A stretch of DNA of 64,000 bases, taken from assembly GCA_910579285.1 (NCBI GenBank), contig CAJTTT010000010.1, forward strand, positions 1 through 64,000, in the 5' to 3' direction. The position numbers and the translations under genes are program-made. The notes beneath the pieces are model-generated. The model made no database searches. It was not told where the DNA came from and saw nothing but the letters and a program-made list of their open reading frames with translations. This document shows positions 44,501 through 52,825 of the stretch, in pieces (the stretch's first letter is position 1; each line of letters begins with the position of its first letter). The stretch is from an uncultured Lachnospiraceae bacterium (lineage in GTDB: Bacteria > Bacillota > Clostridia > Lachnospirales > Lachnospiraceae).

Positions 44501-45202
44501 TTATAAAAACGCCTCAAAAGCATCTTTAAATGCGGCTGATTTTCTATAGCTTATGGGAAGCGCAGTCCCGCAGTCCATCAGCACGGACATATTGCCGCAG
44601 CTTACGATGTGCTCCATATTGATATAATATTTTCTGTGGATACGGCAGAAGTTTTTGCCGGTCAGTGTTTCCTCCAAATGGTGCAGGCTGCTGGCAGTAA
44701 TAATCGTTTCTTCCCTGCGCGGGGTTTCTTCCGTCCAATAATGGACAAAAGAATATTTGTCTTTCACTTCAATATAGATCAAAGATTCTGACTTGATGAT
44801 AACGCTTTCGTGGAAGGATTTGATGATTATTTTTTGCGAAGAAGATGCAATACTCTGCATATCGTCTAAAACCTTCAATACATCTTCCTTGACAACAGGT
44901 TTCAGTAAATATCTGAAGACGCCCGCCTCATAGCCCGACGGGGCGTATTCCACATAGTTTGTTATCATGCAGAAATATACATTTTCATCCAGCTTTCGGA
45001 CTGCCCGGCATAGTTCTATTCCGTTCATGGATTTCATCACGATGTCACAGAATACGATATCGTAACGCTCTCCTTTTTCGTAATCCGCTAACAGACTCTC
45101 TGAGTCGGGATAACATTTTGCATTGATATCTTTCATATCAAAGAAAAAACGCCAGATTTTATCTGCCATTATCTTTTCATCTTCACAAATTGCAATTTTC
45201 AT
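44501..45202 (-). CDS. LytTR-type response regulator (AgrA-like)
   Basis: A 233-residue regulator. The receiver (IAICEDEKIMADKI, DIVFCDIVMKSMNG with phosphoacceptor Asp, LKPV) is followed from about residue 130 by a LytTR DNA-binding domain (LIYIEVKDKYSFVHYW, FCRIHRKYYINMEHI, LPISYRKSAAFKDAF). AGGAGA-like bases precede the ATG. It partners the GHKL kinase immediately downstream. Its targets may include the divergent membrane protein gene at 45367. Confidence 0.9.
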   Translation of the reverse strand: MKIAICEDEKIMADKIWRFFFDMKDINAKCYPDSESLLADYEKGERYDIVFCDIVMKSMNGIELCRAVRKLDENVYFCMITNYVEYAPSGYEAGVFRYLLKPVVKEDVLKVLDDMQSIASSSQKIIIKSFHESVIIKSESLIYIEVKDKYSFVHYWTEETPRREETIITASSLHHLEETLTGKNFCRIHRKYYINMEHIVSCGNMSVLMDCGTALPISYRKSAAFKDAFEAFL

Positions 45203-45366
45203 GTCGCTCTCCTTTTGTGTTTTGCGCTTGCGCCGATATTTGGCGCGCCTGCGTAATTTTTCACCTCTATTGATGGTGGTATGCTATGCTTTTTTCGGAT
45301 GAGTCAATTGATTTTAACACAGGAAAGAAAAAATGATAAGTAGTTTTACTTAAGGAGGGGATTTCA

Positions 45367-46284
45367 ATGAAGGCAAATGATGTTTACAGGGAAACCATCA
45401 AATTTGTGTGGATGAAACTTGCTCTGGGAGCGTGCGCCATTCTGTTTTCCGTTGTGCTGGGGCTGCTTTTATTGGGAATATCGGCATTATCCCAAAACGA
45501 AGGCGTGATCACATTATCTCTGATGTTATGGATTGGAGCTTCAGCAGGGGGCGTGGGCGTTACGCAATATTACATAGGTTATCTGCTGAAGGCGGGACAT
45601 ATAGCGGTGGTTACCCATCTGGTGAAGACAGGAAGCCTGCCGGAAGACCAGTTTGCATATGGTAAGCAGGTCGTAAAGGAGAAGTTTGCAACGGCAGCGG
45701 CATACTTTGCGGTGGACCGCCTGGTGTCGGGAGCTGTGAGGCAGATTAACAGAACGCTGAATATTGTGGGTGGTTTTCTGGAAAACATTCCCGGAATGGA
45801 GTCTCTGGTTTCCTTTGCCAGAACCTTCATTGACATTGCGCTGGGGAATCTGGATGAATGCTGTATGGCATACACCTTTTATCACGCGGATCAGTCGTCC
45901 TTTAAGAGCGCGGCTGACGGTGTAGTCATTTATTTTCAGAATTGGAAGACCATTTTAAAGGATGCCCTTAAGACGGCAGTAATAGTTGTCGTCATTTCAG
46001 GCATCGCATGGTTCCTGCTAATGTTTGGTATCGTCGGCATTCTTGGTGTTTTGGGTGTGCCCGGCATACTGGGGCTTTTGGCGGCGCTGGTGCTGACGGT
46101 AATGATTATGATGATCATTAAATCCTCCGTAATGGACAGCTATATCATGGTATGCATGGTATGTTCCTATTTGCAGGTTGCTCCGACTACGGAAATCACG
46201 TTTGACTTATATGATAAGCTGTGCAAACTGTCGTCCAAATTTAAGACGCTGCTGCAGAAGGCAGGAGAAGCTGGGACTATGTAG
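45367..46284 (+). CDS. Polytopic membrane protein of unknown function
   Basis: A 305-residue protein with about five or six hydrophobic helices (LALGACAILFSVVLGLLLLG near 17-36, LMLWIGASAGGVGVTQYYIG near 52-71, and a pair between 195 and 255). The middle amphipathic region (INRTLNIVGGFLENIPGMES) and the ending SSKFKTLLQKAGEAG are soluble. I recognise no family. It has an AAGGAGGGG site. Position opposite the LytTR regulator suggests that it may belong to that regulon. Confidence 0.7.
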   Translation: MKANDVYRETIKFVWMKLALGACAILFSVVLGLLLLGISALSQNEGVITLSLMLWIGASAGGVGVTQYYIGYLLKAGHIAVVTHLVKTGSLPEDQFAYGKQVVKEKFATAAAYFAVDRLVSGAVRQINRTLNIVGGFLENIPGMESLVSFARTFIDIALGNLDECCMAYTFYHADQSSFKSAADGVVIYFQNWKTILKDALKTAVIVVVISGIAWFLLMFGIVGILGVLGVPGILGLLAALVLTVMIMMIIKSSVMDSYIMVCMVCSYLQVAPTTEITFDLYDKLCKLSSKFKTLLQKAGEAGTM

Positions 46285-46319
46285 CTGGTACAAATATAAA
46301 GAAGGAAATGTTTTTTTGC

Positions 46320-46353
46320 GGGCTGTCCGAAAAGGGATGGCCCTTTTGTTTTG
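46320..46353 (+). terminator. Rho-independent terminator
   Basis: GGGCTGTCC and GGGATGGCCC pair (with G-U pairs) around a short A-rich loop and are followed by TTTTGTTTT. It ends the membrane-protein transcript. Confidence 0.8.
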
Positions 46354-46380
46354 ACAAGTATTTTGATCTCAGTATATAAT
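46351..46380 (+). promoter_or_regulatory. Near-consensus sigma-A promoter
   Basis: A perfect -35 TTGACA (46351-46356) and a perfect -10 TATAAT (46375-46380) are 18 bp apart. It begins directly after the terminator and drives the AlbA-domain gene at 46450. Confidence 0.8.
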
Positions 46381-46449
46381 TACGGAATAAGTATAGGTAG
46401 ATATGTTCTGGAGGGAAGTTATTTATAAATTTATTTTGGGGGATCAGAT

Positions 46450-47976
46450 ATGATGACAGATATTCGGCCTATTTTTTCTAACAATGAGGAATTGAGAGAG
46501 TGGCTGTTGAATGTACATGAAAAATATTGTGTTGAATTAAAGAAGGCGCAGGAACTGCCAAATGCTTTTTGGGAAACTTACTCTTCGTTTTGCAATACGG
46601 CTGGCGGCGTTATTGTGTTAGGTGTTGTAGAAAAACATCCTCAAAATGAAATTCAGGGAGTTGGTAATCCCACTAAGACAATAACCAGCCTATGGGATCA
46701 ACTTTCTAATAGAAACAAAGTTAGTTTTAAAAATCTTAAGAATGAGGATGTTACAGAGCATATAATTGATGAGAATACAACTATTATTGTAGTTAATGTT
46801 AAAGAGGCGCCAGAAGGGGAGAAGCCGGTATATATAAATGACAAGTTGGAAAATACCTGGATTCGTACTGGTGATGGAGATCGTAAGGCCACGAAAGAGG
46901 AAATTGCAGCTTTTTTAAGAAATGCAAAACCAGAACAGGATAATTTAGTATTGGACAATTTCGGCATAGGAGATTTGGATCCGGATTCGGTTTTGGCTTT
47001 TAAAGAGCGGATTCATAAAAGATATCCAAAGCAAAAATATTTAGAAATGACGAATGAGGAATTTATTTCGGAAATAGGAGCAGGTGCGGTTGACCGGGTT
47101 ACTGGAACATTTAAAATTAAAAGAGGGACACTATTATTTCTTGGGAGAGTGAATGCGATAAAGGAGGTCTATCCGCATTATCATGTAGATTATTTTAATC
47201 GTAGAGGAAGTAACCCCAGATGGTCTGATAGAGTTACGGATGATGAACCGAACGAATATCAGATGAATTTATATAATTTCTTCTTTATCGTATATGGGAA
47301 ACTAAAAATACTGTTAAAAGAAACGTTTGAGCTGGATCAATACCAGTTAAGGATACCGTTTTCTGATTTTGACGAAACGATAAGGGAGTGTCTGGTTAAC
47401 TGTTTGGCTCATGCGGATTATGAACAGGGATATCCTTCAACTAAAATAGAAGCTTTTGATGGATGGTTTCGCTTTGTCAATCCCGGAAAAATGCTTATTT
47501 CGAAAAGACAGTTTGTAATGGGTGGTGATTCAAGACCAAGGAATGAAATTATTATGAAGTTGTTTCGACTGCTTGGAGTTTCTGAGAGGCAGGGGTTTGG
47601 TGGACCGCTTATTTATAAGACGGCAATATCGAATGATTTCAGAAGGCCGGAAATAAATACAGATATTGAACATACGGAATTAAAGGTATGGAATATTGAT
47701 TTGGCAGATTCTTACTCGAATTTAACAGAAGACGAGAAAAAAGTTTTGCGGTATATTGTTAAGAACGGTGCAGATAGGTCATTGCGTGAGCTGGCCCCGG
47801 CACTTGGGCTTACAGAATATAGAATTAGAAAAGCAATCGCGTCTCTGGTAGATGAAAAGCATTTACTACAAAAGGCAGGAAGAGGTAAGTCGACAAAATA
47901 TTTTTTGGAAATGGCAAGTGTGGAGATGCTTACACATTTACAGATGGCGTTGGAGGTATTAAAGAGCTGTATGTAA
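46450..47976 (+). CDS. AlbA_2/Schlafen-domain ATP-binding protein with winged-helix C-terminus
   Basis: A 508-residue protein. The N-terminal AlbA_2 domain has YCVELKKAQELPNAFWETYS, TAGGVIVLGV and TWIRTGDGDRKAT. The middle has an HATPase-like region (RECLVNCLAHADYEQGYPS, GGDSRPRNEIIMKLFRLLG) as in RecG-like regulators, and the C-terminus is a winged helix (LRELAPALGLTEYRIRKAIA). The role is not known; members occur in defence, toxin and mobile loci. Low GC and its own consensus promoter set it apart from its neighbours, suggesting transfer. ATGs at 46450 and 46453 follow GGGGGA. Confidence 0.8.
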   Translation: MMTDIRPIFSNNEELREWLLNVHEKYCVELKKAQELPNAFWETYSSFCNTAGGVIVLGVVEKHPQNEIQGVGNPTKTITSLWDQLSNRNKVSFKNLKNEDVTEHIIDENTTIIVVNVKEAPEGEKPVYINDKLENTWIRTGDGDRKATKEEIAAFLRNAKPEQDNLVLDNFGIGDLDPDSVLAFKERIHKRYPKQKYLEMTNEEFISEIGAGAVDRVTGTFKIKRGTLLFLGRVNAIKEVYPHYHVDYFNRRGSNPRWSDRVTDDEPNEYQMNLYNFFFIVYGKLKILLKETFELDQYQLRIPFSDFDETIRECLVNCLAHADYEQGYPSTKIEAFDGWFRFVNPGKMLISKRQFVMGGDSRPRNEIIMKLFRLLGVSERQGFGGPLIYKTAISNDFRRPEINTDIEHTELKVWNIDLADSYSNLTEDEKKVLRYIVKNGADRSLRELAPALGLTEYRIRKAIASLVDEKHLLQKAGRGKSTKYFLEMASVEMLTHLQMALEVLKSCM

Positions 47977-47977
47977 A

Positions 47978-48062
47978 TACGTTTGAGAATCGTATGATTT
48001 ACGTTAGAAAATTACTAGAAACACTGGTAAATAGAGGATTTTTACGTTTGAAATACGTTCGA
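47978..48062 (+). repeat. Four copies of TACGTTNGA downstream of AlbA gene
   Basis: TACGTTTGA (47978), TACGTTAGA (48000), TACGTTTGA (48043) and TACGTTCGA (48054) lie in one orientation. Offsets are 22, 43 and 11 bp, near multiples of a helical turn. Some copies also share the following AAAAT and TAGAAAC. They occupy the gap between this gene and the remnant at 48096. Confidence 0.6.
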
Positions 48063-48095
48063 AAATGATAGAAACTAGCAAAAAACTGATTTAAG

Positions 48096-48165
48096 GAGTG
48101 CTGCATCTGTCATTATATTGACCTGGGGAATGCGCTGACAGATGCACAGCTGCGGGAGATAAAGG
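48096..48165 (+). pseudogene. C-terminal fragment of a second M56/BlaR-like gene
   Basis: In the frame through 48102 the sequence reads CICHYIDLGNALTDAQLREI, which aligns with CVCYYIDLGNVLSDEELRKI at the C-terminus of the M56 protein ending at 43110. An in-frame stop lies just upstream (48087) and no intact gene is present. It is a relic of a paralogue. The start codon of the PLC-like gene lies at its end. Confidence 0.65.
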
Positions 48166-48831
48166 ATGTCATACCCAATGGTGCATTTAAAAGTCGCATA
48201 TGGGCTGCTTGTGCGGTATGGCGGCGGGTGGATAGAACGACCGGGAGATTTCCTGCTCGGTTCCATTGCGCCGGACGCGGTGCACTTTCACGACAGATAT
48301 GATGTATCTTTGAAAGAGAAAAGTCATTTGTGGGAATTTGGACCGCGCTGGGGTATAACGCTCGACAGTGAGGGATGGCTGGAAGCGATCCGTAGGTTTT
48401 GGAAAGAAAATCAAAGTGTCGAAAACAGGGATTTTATGGTGGGCTATTGCACGCATCTTTTGACGGACTGGGAGAACGACAGATGCATTTGGACGCCGTT
48501 TCGGGAGAAAGTGATGCAGGGCATAAATTTTGACGTAGTGTACGGGAAGTATGCGGCGGAAGCTTACGGCATCGACCAGTGGCTGTATCAGAACGATAAG
48601 GAGGCGCAGGAAATCTGGCGGCTTTTGGAGCAGGGAGAGGTATGCGGGGTGGAAGGACATATTCTGAAAGAGGATCTCGCACGGCAGAAGCAGTCCCTTT
48701 TATATGAGCAGTTTACAGGAAAGGCGGCGGTCGATGTGAGCGGGTATCGGTTTTGCACGAAAAAGATTATGGAGAACTTTGTGGGAGAGTGTGTGGAGAC
48801 GATATTCAGGGAGATATTTATCCGCTCATAA
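48166..48831 (+). CDS. Zinc-dependent phospholipase C-like protein
   Basis: A 221-residue protein resembling small Zn-dependent phospholipase C-like hydrolases of Firmicutes: VHLKVAYGLLVRYGG, FLLGSIAPDAVHFHDRYD and GYCTHLLTDWENDRCIW supply His and Asp ligands. There is no signal peptide, so a cytosolic role is likely. Substrate unknown. The ATG at 48166 has GGAG upstream; an ATG at 48178 is possible. The gene follows a fragment of an M56 gene, so its original upstream neighbour was lost. Confidence 0.72.
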   Translation: MSYPMVHLKVAYGLLVRYGGGWIERPGDFLLGSIAPDAVHFHDRYDVSLKEKSHLWEFGPRWGITLDSEGWLEAIRRFWKENQSVENRDFMVGYCTHLLTDWENDRCIWTPFREKVMQGINFDVVYGKYAAEAYGIDQWLYQNDKEAQEIWRLLEQGEVCGVEGHILKEDLARQKQSLLYEQFTGKAAVDVSGYRFCTKKIMENFVGECVETIFREIFIRS

Positions 48832-48894
48832 ATAAAGTATGTTTGCATTTATGATAGCGGTTAATTTTTATTATGTATATATGAGGAGCAGAGT

Positions 48895-50667
48895 ATGAAC
48901 ACACAGGAAAACACAAGAACTTACAAATCTGGGGAGCTAATGAAACGGTTTCTCCCCTACTATAAAAAATATTGGAAAATTGTGGTGATGGATCTGCTGT
49001 GCGCGGGGCTCACAACGATCTGCGAACTGGTGCTTCCGATGATCATCAGGTTTATCACGAATGCGGGAATGAATGATCTGACATCATTGACCATATCAGT
49101 CATCATGCGTCTGAGTGTGCTGTACCTGTGTCTGCGGATAGTAGATCTGGTGGCGAATTTTTATATGGCTTACACGGGGCATGTGATGGGCACGCGCATT
49201 GAGACAGACATGCGGCGGGACGCTTATGCGCATCTGCAAAAGCTTTCGGACACTTACTATAATAATACCAAGGTCGGTCAGATCATGGGCCGTATCACCA
49301 ACGATCTTTTCGATGTGACAGAATTTTCCCACCACTGCCCGGAGGAATTTTTTATTGCGGGGATTAAAGCTGTGATTTCCTTTATCATTCTTTCGAGGAT
49401 CAGCCTGGCGTTGACGCTGATTATTTTTATTGTGGTGCCGATTATGGTGGTGACATGTACGGCGATCAATCTGCGGATGCGGGAGGCGTTTCGGAAGCAG
49501 CGTGTGCAGATTGGCGAACTGAATGCCCGCATTGAGGACAGCCTTCTCGGGCAGAAGGTGGTGAAGGCGTTCACAAACGAGGAGAAAGAAAAGGAGAAGT
49601 TCGAACAGGATAATCAAAACTTTCTTCGCATTAAAAAGGAAACATATAAATTTATGGCGGCGTTCCATACTACCACGAGGGCCTTCGATGGTCTGATGTA
49701 TCTGGTGCTTCTTGTGGCGGGCGGCATTTTTATGGTGGAAGGGAAGATTGCACCGGGTGATCTGGTGGCTTATGTGATGTATGTGACGACTTTGATTGCA
49801 ACCATCCGAAGGATTATTGAGTTTGCGGAGCAGTTCCAGAGGGGCATGACGGGAATCGAACGTTTTGTGCAGATCATGGACAGTGACATCGAGATTTTTG
49901 ACGAGCCGGATGCGGAGGCATGCGTCAATCCGAAGGGTAACATTTCATTCCGAAACGTCAGCTTCGAGTATCCCGATGATCACAATGTGGTGTTCCGTGA
50001 TTTAACTCTGGAGATTCACCAGGGGGAAAAGATTGCCATTGTCGGGCCGTCCGGCGGCGGAAAGACCACGCTGTGCAACTTGATTCCCCGATTTTATGAT
50101 ATTGATCAGGGTGAAATTCTGTTAGACGGGAAAAACATCCATAAGTATACGATCAAGAGCCTGCGGCAGAATATTGGTATGGTACAGCAGGACGTTTATC
50201 TTTTCTCGGGCACAGTCTATGAGAATATTGCCTACGGCAGAGAGAATGCTTCGAGAGAGGAGGTCGTGGAGGCGGCAAAGCGGGCCGGAGCGCATGAGTT
50301 TATCACGGCCTTAAAGGATGGATATGACACTTATGTGGGAGAGCGGGGCGTGAAGCTTTCCGGCGGACAGAAACAGCGCATCAGCATTGCCAGAGTATTT
50401 TTAAAAAATCCGCCGATTTTGATCATGGATGAAGCCACTTCTGCGCTGGATAACGAGAGTGAATTTCAAGTGGCCAAGTCACTGGAAGCGCTTGCAAGAG
50501 GGCGGACGACTATCACCATCGCGCACAGGCTGTCCAGCATCCGCAATTCCGACAGGATTCTGGTGCTGACGGAGGAGGGCATTGTGGAAGAGGGAACCCA
50601 CGAGAGCCTGCTTAAGCGAAACGGCATTTACCACCATTTTTATGTGACGGCGAATGAGCTGAAATAA
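48895..50667 (+). CDS. ABC exporter, fused permease and ATPase (MsbA/LmrA type)
   Basis: A 590-residue half-transporter. The six-helix membrane domain (residues 20-320) includes FYMAYTGHVMGTRIETDMR and the coupling region. The ATPase has GPSGGGKTTL, Q-loop NIGMVQQDVYLFSG, signature KLSGGQKQRISIAR, Walker B PPILIMDEATSALD and H-loop IAHRL. It would act as a homodimer exporting lipids, drugs or peptides. Eleven bp separate it from the response regulator, so it is the first gene of a stress module ending with the FtsX permease. Confidence 0.92.
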   Translation: MNTQENTRTYKSGELMKRFLPYYKKYWKIVVMDLLCAGLTTICELVLPMIIRFITNAGMNDLTSLTISVIMRLSVLYLCLRIVDLVANFYMAYTGHVMGTRIETDMRRDAYAHLQKLSDTYYNNTKVGQIMGRITNDLFDVTEFSHHCPEEFFIAGIKAVISFIILSRISLALTLIIFIVVPIMVVTCTAINLRMREAFRKQRVQIGELNARIEDSLLGQKVVKAFTNEEKEKEKFEQDNQNFLRIKKETYKFMAAFHTTTRAFDGLMYLVLLVAGGIFMVEGKIAPGDLVAYVMYVTTLIATIRRIIEFAEQFQRGMTGIERFVQIMDSDIEIFDEPDAEACVNPKGNISFRNVSFEYPDDHNVVFRDLTLEIHQGEKIAIVGPSGGGKTTLCNLIPRFYDIDQGEILLDGKNIHKYTIKSLRQNIGMVQQDVYLFSGTVYENIAYGRENASREEVVEAAKRAGAHEFITALKDGYDTYVGERGVKLSGGQKQRISIARVFLKNPPILIMDEATSALDNESEFQVAKSLEALARGRTTITIAHRLSSIRNSDRILVLTEEGIVEEGTHESLLKRNGIYHHFYVTANELK

Positions 50668-50678
50668 GGGAGGACAGC

Positions 50679-51557
50679 ATGGACGCGGACAACATGGAAA
50701 AACAACGGGTTTTGATTGTGGAAGATGATCGTCCTCTGGCTGCTGGTCTGTGCCGCGCCCTGCAAAACGAAAAGACGGAGACGGTGAGCTGCCATACCTT
50801 GCAGGAGGCGGAGAAGCTTTTGGGCGGAATCAGGACGGATGCAGAGCCGGGAGGGCGGGGCGGAAAAACAGAGCCGGATACACGGCCGGACTTCGATCTT
50901 GTGGTGCTGGACGTGAACCTGCCGGATGGAAACGGGTTTGATTTCCTGCAGAAAATGAAGAGAAAATATGACATATGCATTGTTATGCTGACGGCAAACG
51001 ATATGGAGACAGACATTGTGGCGGGGCTTGAGCTGGGCGCGGACGACTATATCACCAAACCTTTCAGCCTGGCAGTGCTTCGGGCGCGGGTGGCGACTCA
51101 GCTTCGCCGGGTGGAGGTTCGGGAAAGAAACGGTGTGCCGGCAGTCGTAGAGAGCATAGCAGGGACAGACGCCGGACATATGGCGGCGCACAATGCAGAG
51201 AACGGTATGACGGCGGACACCTTGGTACAAGGTTTTATATCGGGTGCAGATGCACTTTCACACGGAGAGGGCTGGATTACAGATGGCGACTATCGGTTTC
51301 ATTTTATGAAAATGCTGTTTTATCACGGGCAGGAGCAGATAGAGCTCAGTAAGAGCGAACAGAAACTTCTTCGTATTCTTGTGGAAAACCGAGGCATTAC
51401 CTTGACGAGGGAACAGCTTTTTGAGCGTATCTGGTCTGTGGATGCAGAGTTTGTGGATGAGAATACGCTTTCGGTTACGGTGAAACGTCTGCGGGACAAG
51501 CTGGGTGCGCAGGACCGAATCAGGACAGTGTACGGGATTGGGTATCGGTGGGAGTAG
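50679..51557 (+). CDS. OmpR-type response regulator with insertions
   Basis: A 292-residue regulator, about 60 longer than usual. The receiver (RVLIVEDDRPLAAGLCRAL, LVVLDVNLPDGNG with the phosphoacceptor Asp, VMLTAND, ADDYITKPF) carries an extra Gly/Arg/Glu-rich segment near residues 50-70. The linker to the winged helix (LSKSEQKLLRILVENRGITL, ENTLSVTVKRLRDKLG) is also extended (residues 152-210). It follows the exporter and precedes its kinase. GGGAGGA precedes the ATG. Confidence 0.9.
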   Translation: MDADNMEKQRVLIVEDDRPLAAGLCRALQNEKTETVSCHTLQEAEKLLGGIRTDAEPGGRGGKTEPDTRPDFDLVVLDVNLPDGNGFDFLQKMKRKYDICIVMLTANDMETDIVAGLELGADDYITKPFSLAVLRARVATQLRRVEVRERNGVPAVVESIAGTDAGHMAAHNAENGMTADTLVQGFISGADALSHGEGWITDGDYRFHFMKMLFYHGQEQIELSKSEQKLLRILVENRGITLTREQLFERIWSVDAEFVDENTLSVTVKRLRDKLGAQDRIRTVYGIGYRWE

Positions 51558-51563
51558 AATAGG

Positions 51564-51662
51564 ACAGCAAGATATTCCATCGAAATGCTGAAGCGCACCG
51601 GCGTTCTCGAACATATCGGCCCTACCAAAAAAGGAAAATGGGTTATACATCATGGAAAATAA
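51564..51662 (+). pseudogene. Winged-helix C-terminal remnant between regulator and kinase
   Basis: In one frame the sequence reads YSIEMLKRTGVLEHIGPTKK followed by GKWVIHHGK and a stop at 51660. This is the typical last helix and wing of helix-turn-helix tails found on Fic, RecG-like or AlbA_2 proteins. No upstream coding part exists because the response regulator ends at 51557. It overlaps the kinase start by 11 bp. A short real peptide starting at the ATG at 51585 cannot be excluded. Confidence 0.5.
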
Positions 51663-52572
51663 AACAGTAGTTATCCTGTTTGCGGCCGGCCTGTTTTGTT
51701 TGCTGGCGGCCATTTTGGTTATGATTACAGATTTCTATTTCAGAAGACGGAGCCTGCGCCGCATGTATGACATGATACAGTCAGCTATAGACGGCACCTT
51801 TCAGGCAGACGTTTTTGATGAATCTCTGCACGCGGCTGTTGAGAATAAGCTGGCGGAGTATCTGTCTGTATCGGAAACCAGGGCGGGGAAAGCGGCAGCA
51901 GAACAGGAGACAACGAAAACGCTGATTGCGGATATTTCCCACCAGACGAAAACGCCGATTGCAAATCTTCTCCTTTACACAGAACTGCTGAAGGAGGAAG
52001 AAGGGGTTAAGGGCAGCGAAACTGTTGCGCTGTTGGAAAGTCAGGTGAAAAAGCTTGATTTTTTGATACAGTCGCTTGTGAAGCTTTCCAGACTGGAGAC
52101 GGGAGTCCTTGTGCTCTATCCGCACAAAAATGCAGTGTCATCACTTTTAGAGGAAGCGGAAAAACAGTATGCGGCCCGCGCGCAGGAAAAAGGCCTGTAT
52201 CTGCATGTGCTTACCGGGGAGGCAGGAGGAGTCACAGCCTGCTTTGACCCGAAGTGGACATTGGAAGCGCTGGGGAATCTGATTGATAATGCCATAAAAT
52301 ACACGCAGACAGGTGGCATCACCGTGAGCGTAAAGCCCTATGAACTTTTTGCCTGTATAGAGGTGGCGGACACGGGGATCGGGATTGCGGAGGAAGAACA
52401 TGCCAAAATCTTCGGCCGTTTTTACCGTTCGACGGCAGTTTCTGATGAGCAGGGCGTGGGCATCGGTTTGTATCTGGCCAGAGAGATTTTGAGACAGCAG
52501 TCGGGTTATATAAAGCTGGATTCTGAGGTGGGAAGGGGAACGGTATTCTCCCTGTATCTTCCTGTGGAATGA
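51652..52572 (+). CDS. Sensor histidine kinase (partner of the OmpR-type regulator)
   Basis: A 306-residue kinase with a single N-terminal helix (VVILFAAGLFCLLAAILVMI), almost no extracellular part, the phosphoacceptor ISHQTKTPIANLLLYTE, N-box LGNLIDNAIKYTQTGG, and ADTGIGI and GVGIGLYLAREI. With so little sensory sequence it probably receives its signal from the FtsX-type permease downstream, as in Bce-like systems. The ATG at 51652 lies within the remnant described above and has only the weak AAAGGAAAATGG site 12-15 nt upstream. Confidence 0.88.
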   Translation: MENKTVVILFAAGLFCLLAAILVMITDFYFRRRSLRRMYDMIQSAIDGTFQADVFDESLHAAVENKLAEYLSVSETRAGKAAAEQETTKTLIADISHQTKTPIANLLLYTELLKEEEGVKGSETVALLESQVKKLDFLIQSLVKLSRLETGVLVLYPHKNAVSSLLEEAEKQYAARAQEKGLYLHVLTGEAGGVTACFDPKWTLEALGNLIDNAIKYTQTGGITVSVKPYELFACIEVADTGIGIAEEEHAKIFGRFYRSTAVSDEQGVGIGLYLAREILRQQSGYIKLDSEVGRGTVFSLYLPVE

Positions 52573-52825
52573 AGCGGCAGCCCGGGGTCATGTGAAAAAA
52601 GGATAGTGAGTGCATGACCGGCCTGGTCAGTTTGAGAGCATGAATCTTACAAAACTGACAGAATTGATTGGATTCCAGAAAGAATGTGGAAAGAATGCTA
52701 TGAGATAATCTGTATTGTGGAGGACGATGTAAGAAAATCTTCACGGTACAGATTTTATTTTTATTAGTTAGAAAAGATGAAAAATAAGTGCGGAGACTTT
52801 ATTTTTGATCGGAATGGAGGAAAGT

